Shown here piece by piece: positions 22,819 to 30,434 of a stretch of 64,000 bases of DNA (positions within the stretch are counted from its first letter, which is position 1; each line of letters opens with the position of its first letter). A model generated the notes under the pieces. It was not told the origin of the DNA and made no database searches. It saw nothing but the letters and a program-made list of their open reading frames with translations. A program made the position numbers and the translations under genes. Source of the stretch: CAXXHQ01 sp963665265 (GTDB lineage Bacteria; Planctomycetota; Planctomycetia; Pirellulales; Thermoguttaceae); NCBI GenBank assembly GCA_963665265.2, contig OY762224.2, positions 2,666,001 through 2,730,000 of the forward strand, read 5' to 3'.

Positions 22819-24506
22819 GTACGACGCTAGGTTGGCATCCGTATTATGCAAAAAACATCACGGATTACGAAAAGTGGCGTTTGACGTATGACGGTGGCGA
22901 TTCTTTTTTGCATCGCTACTTAAAAAAGTTTCGCCGGGAAACCGATGAGGAATTTCGCAGCCGCCGAGAGTGGACGCCCATCCCTACTTATGCTGCTGCG
23001 GCGATCGACGAAATTCGTAATAGCATTTACGACCGGCTCGATGATGTGATTCGTCGGGACGGCAGCACGGCATACATGAATGCCTGCAATGGCCTGGGTG
23101 CAGGCGTCGATAATCGCGGAAAGTCGATGAAGATTTTTCTCGGCATGGATGTTCTGACGGAACTCATGGTGATGGGGCGCGTCGGGATTTACGTGGATGC
23201 CCCGGCGAGCCAGCCGTCAACGCTGGCCGGGCGAGCAGGAAATCCTTATGTCTATCGCTATCGATGCGAAGATATTCTTAACTGGGCGTACAATCCGGTA
23301 GCAAACGAAAGCGAATTTAAGGCGGTCTACCTCCGGGAAACTGTTCTAAAATATGACTCGGTAACTGGCCTGCCGACTGTCGAGGAAGAGCGGTATCGAA
23401 AAGTTTGGATCGGCGACGACGGTTGGGTACTCACTCAATTCTTTGATTCCAGTAACGCACCGATTGGCTCGCCAATTCAATTACAGTTACGCGAGATTCC
23501 TTTTGTATTGCTCGACATTCCGAGCATTATTGAGGATGTCGCCAACCATCAGATCGCGTTACTAAATCTTACGTCGATCGATATTGATTACTGCTTCCAA
23601 GCAAACTTTCCGTTTTACGTCGAACAGCGCGATCTACAACGTCACGGCGGGTCTCACTTAAAAGGGTCGGAAGACGAAGAAGAGAACGAGGTTGGAACCA
23701 AGAACGGCGTTCTCTACGACTTGAAAGCTAATCCTCCTGGATTTATCCACCCGTCTCCGGAACCGCTGAACGCATCGCTTTCCGTACAAGATCGACTCGA
23801 AAACGCCATTCGTAAGATCGTTCATTTGGCGGTTGAGAATCTTGGCCGCGTGTCCGCCGAGTCAAAGCAGATTGATAATCAAGGTTTGAACGCCGGGTTA
23901 TCCTACCTCGGACTTCAACTTCAAACGGCTGACAGAAAGATCGCCAAGTATTGGTCGGCTTACGAGAATACGCAGCCGAGCGCCCGCAAAATTCCTCTCA
24001 TTGAATACCCGACGAAGTACAGCCTAAAAACTGACTCGCAGCGTATTGACGAAGCAAAGGAATTGACAAACTTAATGGCGGGCGTTCCCAGTGCATTGGC
24101 TCGTAAAGAGGTTTGGAAAACAAATTCCGTTACGCTTCTCGGTGGAAAAGTTAAACCGGACAAACTTGCTGCGATTCTGCAAGAAATCGAGGACGCCAAG
24201 TTTACAACTAGCGATCCGGGAGTAATCAACGCCGCCCACCAAGAAGGTTACATCGGCGACAAGTTGGCTGGAATAGCAGCGCTTGGCCTGCCTATTGACG
24301 AGTATCTTGTGGCTCGCGACGACCATGCGGAGCGAGTTAAGCGGATTGCTCTGGCTCAGGCCCCGGGCGGCGGGGCGGGGGCGGAGGCTAGGGGAGTCGG
24401 TGATTTATCAGCCGACCCCGGCGCCGCGAAGGGCGAGAAAGCCAACTCGCAAGACACGACGCTTTCCGAATCGACAAAACCAAAAGTGCGGGGCGAAGGA
24501 AAATGA
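22815..24506 (+). CDS. Portal protein, DUF4055 type
   Basis: A 563-aa protein with a DUF4055 pattern. Marks are DYEKWRLTYDGGDSFLHRYLKKF near the start, MGRVGIYVDAP around 140, RYRCEDILNWAYN around 165, IPFVLLDIPSIIEDVANHQIALLN around 240, then PGFIHPSPE and SAESKQIDNQGLNAGLSYLG. The Gly/Ala-rich end is flexible. It forms the dodecameric DNA entry ring at the head vertex, receiving TerL and later neck proteins. Overlaps neighbours by 4 nt on both sides. Confidence 0.88.
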   Translation: MSTTLGWHPYYAKNITDYEKWRLTYDGGDSFLHRYLKKFRRETDEEFRSRREWTPIPTYAAAAIDEIRNSIYDRLDDVIRRDGSTAYMNACNGLGAGVDNRGKSMKIFLGMDVLTELMVMGRVGIYVDAPASQPSTLAGRAGNPYVYRYRCEDILNWAYNPVANESEFKAVYLRETVLKYDSVTGLPTVEEERYRKVWIGDDGWVLTQFFDSSNAPIGSPIQLQLREIPFVLLDIPSIIEDVANHQIALLNLTSIDIDYCFQANFPFYVEQRDLQRHGGSHLKGSEDEEENEVGTKNGVLYDLKANPPGFIHPSPEPLNASLSVQDRLENAIRKIVHLAVENLGRVSAESKQIDNQGLNAGLSYLGLQLQTADRKIAKYWSAYENTQPSARKIPLIEYPTKYSLKTDSQRIDEAKELTNLMAGVPSALARKEVWKTNSVTLLGGKVKPDKLAAILQEIEDAKFTTSDPGVINAAHQEGYIGDKLAGIAALGLPIDEYLVARDDHAERVKRIALAQAPGGGAGAEARGVGDLSADPGAAKGEKANSQDTTLSESTKPKVRGEGK

Positions 24507-24958
24507 TTGACACCTCTTTCTACGGAACAGTTGAGGAGGCCGATCAGTTCTTCGGCGCGAGGTTGCATGCGGATGTTTGGACAAACGCGACAACCGAGTT
24601 AAAAGAAAAAGCGCTATTCGGCGCTCGCTGCTTGATCGACGATTTGGATTTTCTCGGTCAGAAGTCCGCCATAGATCAAGTCTTGGAGTTTCCTCGACAG
24701 CCGGATACTGAAGTTCCCGAACGAGTTCGCAAAGCCGCCTATCTAGTGGCGGCGGAGTTGCTTGACGGAAAGATTCCTGAACTTGAATTGGAGTCTTTGG
24801 CCGTTACGTCTGAAACAATTGCGAGCGTGAAGACGATGTACGACCGATCTCTCGGCCCAATTGAACACTTAATCAACATGATCCCGTCTCCCGAAGCGTG
24901 GAATCTTTTGCGTCCGCTGCTTCGAGGCGGAAATCGAGTGCGACTGGTTCGCGCTTAA
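24503..24958 (+). CDS. Head-tail adaptor (DnaT-like phage family)
   Basis: A 151-aa helical protein. The start (YGTVEEADQFFGARLHADVW), ELKEKALFGARCLIDDLDF and VLEFPRQ follow the family annotated as putative DnaT-like ssDNA-binding proteins, which in phages lie just after the portal and are adaptor-type connector proteins. The context here, portal upstream and scaffold/coat downstream, supports the connector role. Confidence 0.7.
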   Translation: MIDTSFYGTVEEADQFFGARLHADVWTNATTELKEKALFGARCLIDDLDFLGQKSAIDQVLEFPRQPDTEVPERVRKAAYLVAAELLDGKIPELELESLAVTSETIASVKTMYDRSLGPIEHLINMIPSPEAWNLLRPLLRGGNRVRLVRA

Positions 24959-24969
24959 TAATTAGTGAT

Positions 24970-25105
24970 GATAACCGGCGTCGTCACAGTTTCTTTAATG
25001 CCGGGCCTTCGCCGCGATAACCGGAGTCGCCGCGAATTTCTAAACGCCGGGCCTCCGCCATGAATACCAGCGTCTTGGCGGCTTCTTAATGCTGGGCAGG
25101 GGTGT
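24970..25105 (+). repeat. Three degenerate 46-bp tandem repeats with covarying hairpins
   Basis: Units begin at 24970, 25016 and 25062. Each holds a short stem across about 20 nt: CCGGC/GCCGG (24975-24979 with 25000-25004), CCGG/CCGG (25021-25024 with 25047-25050) and CCAGC/GCTGG (25067-25071 with 25091-25095). Copy 3 keeps pairing by a compensatory change. A 46-bp period is not a codon multiple, so this is noncoding, directly before the scaffold gene. Confidence 0.7.
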
Positions 25106-25108
25106 TGA

Positions 25109-25939
25109 ATGCGAGTCTTTTTGTCCAACGAACCGTGGGCTGAGTTCATTTGTTACGACAATGCGAATGCCGGAGCGGCTGGTGATGCCGGTGCGGCTGG
25201 CGGCGATGCCGGTGCAGGCGCCGATGCTGGTGCGGGTGCTGCTGCCGGTGAGGCCGAGCCATCGGTGCCTCAGTCTAAGTTCAATGCCGAAATGGCAAAG
25301 GAGAAGGCGAAGTTTCAAAGCCAATTGAAGAGCATGGAGTCGCGATTGCAAGAGTTGTCGAACAGCAATTCGATGACGGAGCAAGAGCGAACGAAGCTCG
25401 CCGAAGTCCTTGACGACGTTAAACGCGCGTCGATGACGAAGGAACAAGCGTTGCAACGCGAGAAGAAACAGCTTCAAGATTCTCTGACCAAAGAGATTGA
25501 GACGCTGAAGAAAGACAAGGAAAGCTTGCAGCAACGCTACGTCAAGGAAATGACCACCCGCGACATCTTGGAAGCGGCGGCTCCCGACGCATTCAATCCT
25601 CGACAAGTGGTTACGTTACTTACTCCGTTAGCTCGAATGACGGATGAGGTAGTCGATGGAAAACCGACCGGAAATCTCAAAACGGTCATTGATTTCGATG
25701 ACGTGGATGACAAGGGGCAGCCTGTCAAATTGTTGTTGACCCCGACTGAGGCGATTGCTCGCATGAAGGAAAAAACTTCCGAATGGGGCAACCTCTTCAA
25801 GTCTGTGGTCGCCAGTGGCCTGGGCGGTGATCCCTCCCAAGGCACCGGGGGCAAAGTTGACTACAAGACGATGACCCCCGAGCAGTACATGGAAATCCGA
25901 AAGAAGAACCCGGAAGCTCTCGGACTCCGTAAAAAGTAA
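25109..25939 (+). CDS. Capsid scaffolding protein
   Basis: A 276-aa protein. Residues 20-50 are Ala/Gly/Asp-rich (AGDAGAAGGDAGAGADAGAG). Residues 55-150 form a long coiled coil (EMAKEKAKFQSQLKSME ... KDKESLQQRYVKEM). The end is basic. This is standard scaffold architecture, and it precedes the coat gene. ATG at 25109 follows a GGGGTGTTGA. Its N-terminus (AEFICYDNANA) resembles that of the coat protein (CEFVCYANDNTA), an oddity reported below. Confidence 0.8.
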   Translation: MRVFLSNEPWAEFICYDNANAGAAGDAGAAGGDAGAGADAGAGAAAGEAEPSVPQSKFNAEMAKEKAKFQSQLKSMESRLQELSNSNSMTEQERTKLAEVLDDVKRASMTKEQALQREKKQLQDSLTKEIETLKKDKESLQQRYVKEMTTRDILEAAAPDAFNPRQVVTLLTPLARMTDEVVDGKPTGNLKTVIDFDDVDDKGQPVKLLLTPTEAIARMKEKTSEWGNLFKSVVASGLGGDPSQGTGGKVDYKTMTPEQYMEIRKKNPEALGLRKK

Positions 25940-25979
25940 TTTTCTCTCTGGGCAGCAGTGTATCTAGGGGCATATCTTT

Positions 25980-27377
25980 ATGCGTGACTACGTTAATTGC
26001 GAATTTGTGTGTTATGCGAACGACAACACCGCCTTGATTCCTGAGCAGTGGGCGTTGGAGGCGTTGGCGTTGCTTTCTGAAAACATGGTTGTGGCCAATT
26101 TGGTCAACCGTGATTTCTCGATGGAGATTGCGGATTTCGGCGATACGGTCAACACGTCGAAGCCGCAAGCGTTCAAAATTACCCGCACGAACGATTCCAG
26201 CGGATTGAAACTTCAAGACGCGAAATCCACGAAAATTCCCGTCAAACTTGACCAGCGTTTTAGCGTCGCGTTCGTCATTAAGGACGGCGAGCGGGCGAAG
26301 GCGCGGGCGGATTTGTTTGCGCGGTATCTCGCTCCGGCAGTGACGACGATTGCGCGCGGCATCGACCGCGCTATTCTGGGGCAGGCGCACAAGTTGCTCG
26401 GCAACCGTGCCGGACGCTTGAACAACTTGACCTCCGCCAACGCCAAGAAGTTCATTCTCGAAGCGAGGCAGAAGTTGAACGACAGCAACGTCCCGTTTGA
26501 GGGACGCAGCCTGTTGCTCAGTTCCGAGAGCGAGAGCGCTTTGTTGGATTGTGACGATTTCACCGACGCTTCAAAGCGCGGCGACGGCGGGGCGGCCGTC
26601 ACGAAAGGTCATCTTGGCTACATCCTTGGTTTCCAGACGTACTTGGCGCAAAACGTCCCTTCGGCCGAAACCGCCGGGCGCGATGTCGCCAAGGGCACGG
26701 TCACGAATGCCGCTGACGATGGGCTTACGGGTTCTCAAGCCGTCTCCGTCACTGGCTACGCGGCCGTCGCTGGCGAGTATGCCGTGGTCGCCGGAAACGA
26801 TCAACCGACGTTTATTACTGCTGCCGTTACGGCGGCCGGAGATACCACGGCGGTTACGCTGAACGAGCCGAACAAATACGGCACTGCCGCGTCCGCCGCG
26901 ATCACGGTGTATAAACACGCTACGGTCAAGGGGGTTTATGCGGCTGAACACGACGAGGAAATCATCCTCGACGGCTGGACTTCCGCTCCGGCGACCGGGC
27001 AGTTTATCGCTTTCGGAACTGGAAGCTCGCGTCAGGTCTACACGATCATCGAATCGTCGGCCGGCGTCTCCGCCGGTGAGCAAAAGATTTTGCTTGATCG
27101 CCCGTTGGAAGTCGGTTTGGCGGATGACTCCTTTGCGTTCCCCGGCCCTGGCGGCGCCTATAACGTCCCGCTTTACAAGGACGCGATTGCTTTCGTTACT
27201 CGTCCGCTGGTCCCGGCCAATGACGGAGCGACCTCGGCCGTGATGAGCGGAAACGGAATCGCTCTTCGCGTGACGTTCCAATACGACATCCATGCGGGCG
27301 GAACGATCGTCAACGTGGATGTGTTGGGCGGCGTCAAGGTTCTCGACGAGGACTTGGCGGGCGTCTTGCTCGGCTAA
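25980..27377 (+). CDS. Major capsid (P22 coat-like) protein
   Basis: A 465-aa protein of the P22 coat family. Its first part has ALIPEQWALEALALLSENMVVANLVNRDF and FGDTVNTSKP, then LDQRFSVAFVIKD, ARYLAPAVTTIARGIDRAIL, and a central Ala/Thr/Val-rich Ig-like insertion (VTAAGDTTAVTLNEP). The C-terminus FQYDIHAGGTIVNVDVLGGVKV is typical. It forms the icosahedral shell with HK97 fold. SD is weak; a terminator follows, so coat transcripts may be abundant and discrete. Confidence 0.88.
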   Translation: MRDYVNCEFVCYANDNTALIPEQWALEALALLSENMVVANLVNRDFSMEIADFGDTVNTSKPQAFKITRTNDSSGLKLQDAKSTKIPVKLDQRFSVAFVIKDGERAKARADLFARYLAPAVTTIARGIDRAILGQAHKLLGNRAGRLNNLTSANAKKFILEARQKLNDSNVPFEGRSLLLSSESESALLDCDDFTDASKRGDGGAAVTKGHLGYILGFQTYLAQNVPSAETAGRDVAKGTVTNAADDGLTGSQAVSVTGYAAVAGEYAVVAGNDQPTFITAAVTAAGDTTAVTLNEPNKYGTAASAAITVYKHATVKGVYAAEHDEEIILDGWTSAPATGQFIAFGTGSSRQVYTIIESSAGVSAGEQKILLDRPLEVGLADDSFAFPGPGGAYNVPLYKDAIAFVTRPLVPANDGATSAVMSGNGIALRVTFQYDIHAGGTIVNVDVLGGVKVLDEDLAGVLLG

Positions 27378-27396
27378 TTTGTTCTTTCGCAAACAT

Positions 27397-27424
27397 GCCC
27401 CGGCCTTCGGGCCGGGGCTTCTTT
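27397..27424 (+). terminator. Terminator after the coat gene
   Basis: GCCCCGGCC (27397-27405) pairs with GGCCGGGGC (27410-27418), loop TTCG, followed by TTCTTT. A UUCG tetraloop and 9-bp GC stem give a stable hairpin. The T-tract is short, so readthrough into downstream neck genes is likely. Confidence 0.8.
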
Positions 27425-27441
27425 AAGGACGAGAGGCCGTG

Positions 27442-27714
27442 ATGGAATACCTCGACACACTAATTTGGTTTGCAAAGGCGTTTGGCCCTTCCGCCGCAGT
27501 CTTCGCCTTTTTCATTTTTCGGGATTGGCGACGCGAAGAGAGGCTTAACCAACGCATCTGCGATTTGGAAAAACGCCAAGATGAGTTGGTGCTTCCGCTT
27601 ATCAGGGAGGCAAACGACGTAATCGCTCGAAACACGGCTGTTATCGAACGTCTTGAAACCGCGCTTACTGTTCGACAAGTTCTTGGCTCATGTAACTTCC
27701 CGGCGGCGCCCTAA
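27442..27714 (+). CDS. Membrane-anchored small protein, 90 aa
   Basis: ATG at 27442 preceded by GAGAGG. Residues 10-30 form a hydrophobic segment (FGPSAAVFAFFIF). Then comes a charged coiled coil (RREERLNQRICDLEKRQDEL). Small one-helix membrane proteins here may be holins, or neck-related as in some phages; unproven. The last codon shares bases with the next ATG. Confidence 0.6.
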   Translation: MEYLDTLIWFAKAFGPSAAVFAFFIFRDWRREERLNQRICDLEKRQDELVLPLIREANDVIARNTAVIERLETALTVRQVLGSCNFPAAP

Positions 27715-28121
27715 TGTACCCCTCTGAATTAAACGCCCGACGCACCGCACGTCTTTGCTTATATTCGGCGATGCGACGCCACGGCGTACCTCTTGAACTT
27801 CGACAGGTATCTAATTCCTCGGTGAACCTAGATACCGGAGAGGTTTCAGAATCCATTATCACGACTCGGGTACAACGCGCGCTTTCCGCTGATCCGGCAA
27901 CGTGGCAGAGGGCCGAGTGGACCAAGACTTCGGGCGCCGCGACTTTGTTCAACAAGGGCGGTCGTTACACGCAGAAAACTAAGCTGTTTGTGATCGACAA
28001 GCGGGACGTTCCGACCATACGTTTGCAGGACGCAATCATCTATTCCGGCGTGAGATACGAGGTAAAGGAGTTTGTCGCCGAGGACAACTTCGTGTACCAG
28101 ATTCGGGCGGAGGCGATCTAA
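27714..28121 (+). CDS. Head-closure / neck protein candidate, 135 aa
   Basis: ATG overlaps the preceding stop (TAATG). The sequence MYPSELNARRTARLCLYSAMRRHGV, a beta-rich middle (ESIITTRVQRAL) and YSGVRYEVKEFVAEDNFVYQIRAEA fit the small beta-barrel proteins that close the head after the adaptor. Placed between adaptor/coat and tail terminator, as in siphophages. Assigned by position; no strong signature. Confidence 0.55.
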   Translation: MYPSELNARRTARLCLYSAMRRHGVPLELRQVSNSSVNLDTGEVSESIITTRVQRALSADPATWQRAEWTKTSGAATLFNKGGRYTQKTKLFVIDKRDVPTIRLQDAIIYSGVRYEVKEFVAEDNFVYQIRAEAI

Positions 28122-28525
28122 TGGACCTCTGGTTTTTCTCGTCGCTGTCAAAGTATTTCAAAAGTTTGGCGGTGGCCGTGTTCGTCGCGGGTTTAGACGC
28201 CCCAGGCGACGACGACGTTAATTACGCCGAAGTGCGAATAGTCGGCCCGCATCAGCGGCTTTTGCAGGGCGGCAGTTTGTTGCGGGTTGACATCAATGTG
28301 ATTTGTAAATTCTCGCTCGAAGGCAATCGGTACGACAAGCCAAAGTTCGTGGGGCAAGTTCGAGAGGCGATGCTAAAGCCCCTCTCCATCTTTAGGGACG
28401 ACGGAACGCTATTGGGCTGCTTGCAGCTTGCCGGCGATCTGAAGGTTATCCCTCTTGGGCAACCAAACCTTGTGGACAAACTTGAGTACGTCATGCTCGA
28501 CGGGCGCTACGCAATGACAATATAG
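28121..28525 (+). CDS. Tail terminator / completion candidate, 134 aa
   Basis: ATG overlaps the stop before it by 1 base. A mixed alpha-beta protein (RVDINVICKFSLEG) with ending LVDKLEYVMLDGRYAMTI. It lies immediately before the major tail protein, where tail terminators sit in this gene order. No clear family motif. Confidence 0.55.
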   Translation: MDLWFFSSLSKYFKSLAVAVFVAGLDAPGDDDVNYAEVRIVGPHQRLLQGGSLLRVDINVICKFSLEGNRYDKPKFVGQVREAMLKPLSIFRDDGTLLGCLQLAGDLKVIPLGQPNLVDKLEYVMLDGRYAMTI

Positions 28526-28536
28526 GGGCTTGATCT

Positions 28537-29265
28537 ATGGCGCTTTTTGATTTGAAGAATGCGGATTTGTGTTTCCAAGACGGAACGAGCGGTTCCGCCA
28601 AAGTTCAGACGGCGACTCCGGCCGCCGGCGATTCGTCACTTTCGTTGAGCGACGTGTTGGTGCGAACCGCAGCGGGAACGAACCTTCTGCAAAAGGGGGT
28701 GCGTTTCAAGATTGGAACGAAATCGCAGATTTACGTCATCCAAACGGTCGGGGCAGCGGTCTCGGGTAACGTCCCCGTGACGTTCTTGCCCGTGATTCCG
28801 GTAACTCAAGTGCCGGTGAGCGGTGACGCCGTGACGTTCTTGCCGCAGCAAGTCGAATTGAAGCTCGGCGAGGGGAACGGTTCATTTGAGGAGAAAATCA
28901 ACTACGAATACCGCAAAAATCGCGGTAAGCTCGATTACGTCAAGAAGGGCGACGAGGAACCGCTGCAAGTCGATCTTGACTTTGATTTTGAACACGCCAC
29001 CACCGGGACGAACGAGGTAATCTCTCCGCGTGACGCCCTGAAGCAGCAAGGGGCCGCCTCAATGTGGGTGACGACTGGCGATCTTTGCGAGCCGTATGCG
29101 GTCAATGTTTTTATTAAACATATCCCGCCTTGCGGAACGTCGGAAACCGACGAGATTCTCTTGGAGACTTTCCGCGTCGAGTCGCTGAAGTTCGACTTGA
29201 AAGAGTCGAAAGTCACTTGCAGCGGCAAATGTAATGTGACGGAACCTGTCTACACCCGCGTTTAA
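28537..29265 (+). CDS. Major tail tube protein
   Basis: A 242-aa beta-rich protein with the order expected (neck, terminator, tube, chaperone, tape measure). Sequence marks: FDLKNADLCFQDGTSGSAKVQT at the start, NYEYRKNRGKLDYVKKGDEEPLQVDLDFDFEH in the middle and LRVESLKFDLKESKVTCSGKCNV-like end. The VDLDFDFE/CSGKCNV segments fit phage tube proteins that add a beta-sandwich. A strong terminator follows the gene. Confidence 0.75.
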   Translation: MALFDLKNADLCFQDGTSGSAKVQTATPAAGDSSLSLSDVLVRTAAGTNLLQKGVRFKIGTKSQIYVIQTVGAAVSGNVPVTFLPVIPVTQVPVSGDAVTFLPQQVELKLGEGNGSFEEKINYEYRKNRGKLDYVKKGDEEPLQVDLDFDFEHATTGTNEVISPRDALKQQGAASMWVTTGDLCEPYAVNVFIKHIPPCGTSETDEILLETFRVESLKFDLKESKVTCSGKCNVTEPVYTRV

Positions 29266-29281
29266 TTCGCGGGCATCTTTG

Positions 29282-29308
29282 GCGGCGGCCCTCGGGCCGC
29301 CGCGTTTT
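29282..29308 (+). terminator. Terminator after the tail tube gene
   Basis: GCGGCGGCCC (29282-29291) and GGGCCGCCGC (29294-29303) form a hairpin with a very small loop, followed by GTTTTA. The tube gene is usually highly expressed, and a terminator or attenuator here would separate it from the chaperone and tape-measure genes. Confidence 0.8.
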
Positions 29309-29326
29309 ATAAACCGAGGGTAAACG

Positions 29327-29794
29327 ATGAAGATTGGCGGAATTGATCCAAGTTTAATAAAGAGCGAAGACGTTCTTGTCTTGCCTCGCGGAGACGAGAA
29401 GATCGTTTTCAAGGCGTCGGCCATTATGAGCTACGACGAGTTTTACGACCGTTGCCCGTATCCCAAGCCTCCGACAAAACTGGTCAGGGGGCAGACGGTT
29501 GAAGACCGAAACGCCGACTTTGCCATGTCTGAGAAGAACTGGTACGAAAAAAAAGCCGGCTTCCTGGTGTTCAAGACTCTGGAACCGTCGCAAATTGAGT
29601 GGGATTTGCTCAAACCGGACGACGCGCAGACGTGGCCTCGTTGGCACGAAGACTTAGCCGCCGGGGGCCTGCTCCCGCGAGAGATTGATTGGATTTGGCA
29701 ACTCGTTCAGCGAGTCAACGCCCTGGACGAAAACATGCTGCAACAGGCGCGCGATGTTTTTCTACAAGGTCGAGCGCAGGGGCAAGAGAACTAA
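29327..29794 (+). CDS. Tail assembly chaperone, first frame
   Basis: A 155-aa protein before a second small frame in the -1 register, the usual gpG/gpGT arrangement. It contains LVLPRGDEKIVFKAS and WDLLKPDDAQTWPRWHEDL. It ends ...GRAQGQEN-stop. A GGGG run at CAG-GGG near the end could support a -1 shift into the next frame. The chaperone role is from gene order. Confidence 0.65.
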   Translation: MKIGGIDPSLIKSEDVLVLPRGDEKIVFKASAIMSYDEFYDRCPYPKPPTKLVRGQTVEDRNADFAMSEKNWYEKKAGFLVFKTLEPSQIEWDLLKPDDAQTWPRWHEDLAAGGLLPREIDWIWQLVQRVNALDENMLQQARDVFLQGRAQGQEN

Positions 29795-29796
29795 GC

Positions 29797-29985
29797 TTGC
29801 CGAAGTTTCGCACGTCGGAATATGCGATCTGGCGGGCGTGTAGGCGCGTCGGCATCCTGCCGCCTCGCATTCGTCACACATCATGGGACGAAAATACCGC
29901 CGTCCAGCAGGCGCTCATTCTTGCGTTCGACCAAGTTACGGAGCATGACGAATGTTTGAAGCAATCCTCAAGGCTCCAACTCTAA
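29797..29985 (+). CDS. Tail chaperone second frame (possible -1 frameshift product)
   Basis: The frame PKFRTSEYAIWRACRRVG ... LILAFDQVTEH is conserved-looking: short phage proteins of this kind follow tail assembly chaperones. It is in the -1 register relative to the upstream gene. A TTG at 29797 could start it separately, but a -1 shift at the GGGG run around 29778-29781 would give a fused product. No classical X-XXY-YYZ slippery heptamer was found. The mechanism is undetermined. Confidence 0.55.
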   Translation: MPKFRTSEYAIWRACRRVGILPPRIRHTSWDENTAVQQALILAFDQVTEHDECLKQSSRLQL

Positions 29986-30434
29986 ATATCCGGGCAATAC
30001 GGGATTCGCTTGACAGACAGCTTAGACGGACGCTCGCTGAAGGGGCGTTCGTCTGGCTGAATGCGGCTATCGCCGAGATTCCAGTTTGGAGCGGGGCGGC
30101 CCGGGCGACGTTTCTTATCGCAGCGCGGGGCATAGATTACCACGTCGATTTGGGGCAGGCGCCCAATGCGCCGAATCGAATCCCCCTCGGCGAATCTCTC
30201 GGCGAAGGGGGCGTGGTTTGCGACAAGGCAAGCGGGGTTTATACGTTTTCTTATTCGACTACTTTGCGGCATCTCATCACGAACGAGTACGAAAACGTCA
30301 ATCCGCCAATTCCGTTAAAAAAGCCCGGGCCTTATCGTTTTCAAGAAATCGCAATGGCGGCGTACCAGAACTATCTTGGCAGCGTGAGCTTTTCCGCAAG
30401 TTTTAAGCTGTCTGAAAAAGAGTACACGGTCTAA
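29952..30434 (+). CDS. Phage virion protein, HK97-gp10-like
   Basis: A 160-aa protein with WLNAAIAEIPVWSGAARATF near residue 40, a pattern (P-V-x-S-G-x-A-R-x) seen in HK97 gp10-like tail or head-tail proteins. It continues with DYHVDLGQAPNAPNRI and STTLRHLITNEYEN. It overlaps the previous frame and ends where the tape measure begins. Function by motif and position. Confidence 0.55.
   Translation: MFEAILKAPTLNIRAIRDSLDRQLRRTLAEGAFVWLNAAIAEIPVWSGAARATFLIAARGIDYHVDLGQAPNAPNRIPLGESLGEGGVVCDKASGVYTFSYSTTLRHLITNEYENVNPPIPLKKPGPYRFQEIAMAAYQNYLGSVSFSASFKLSEKEYTV

Noticed and set aside
24970..25105. CRISPR array
   Set aside because: Repeats are degenerate, 46 bp apart with no constant repeat plus unique spacer, and no cas genes are present.
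25040..25606. 188-aa minus frame with Leu/Arg-rich sequence opposite the scaffold gene
   Set aside because: It is a shadow of the scaffold coiled coil; Leu/Arg-rich composition with no motif or SD.
26571..27392. 273-aa minus frame opposite the coat gene
   Set aside because: Long only because the opposite strand of GC-rich coat DNA lacks stops; no SD, basic shadow composition, and the coat frame is clearly real.
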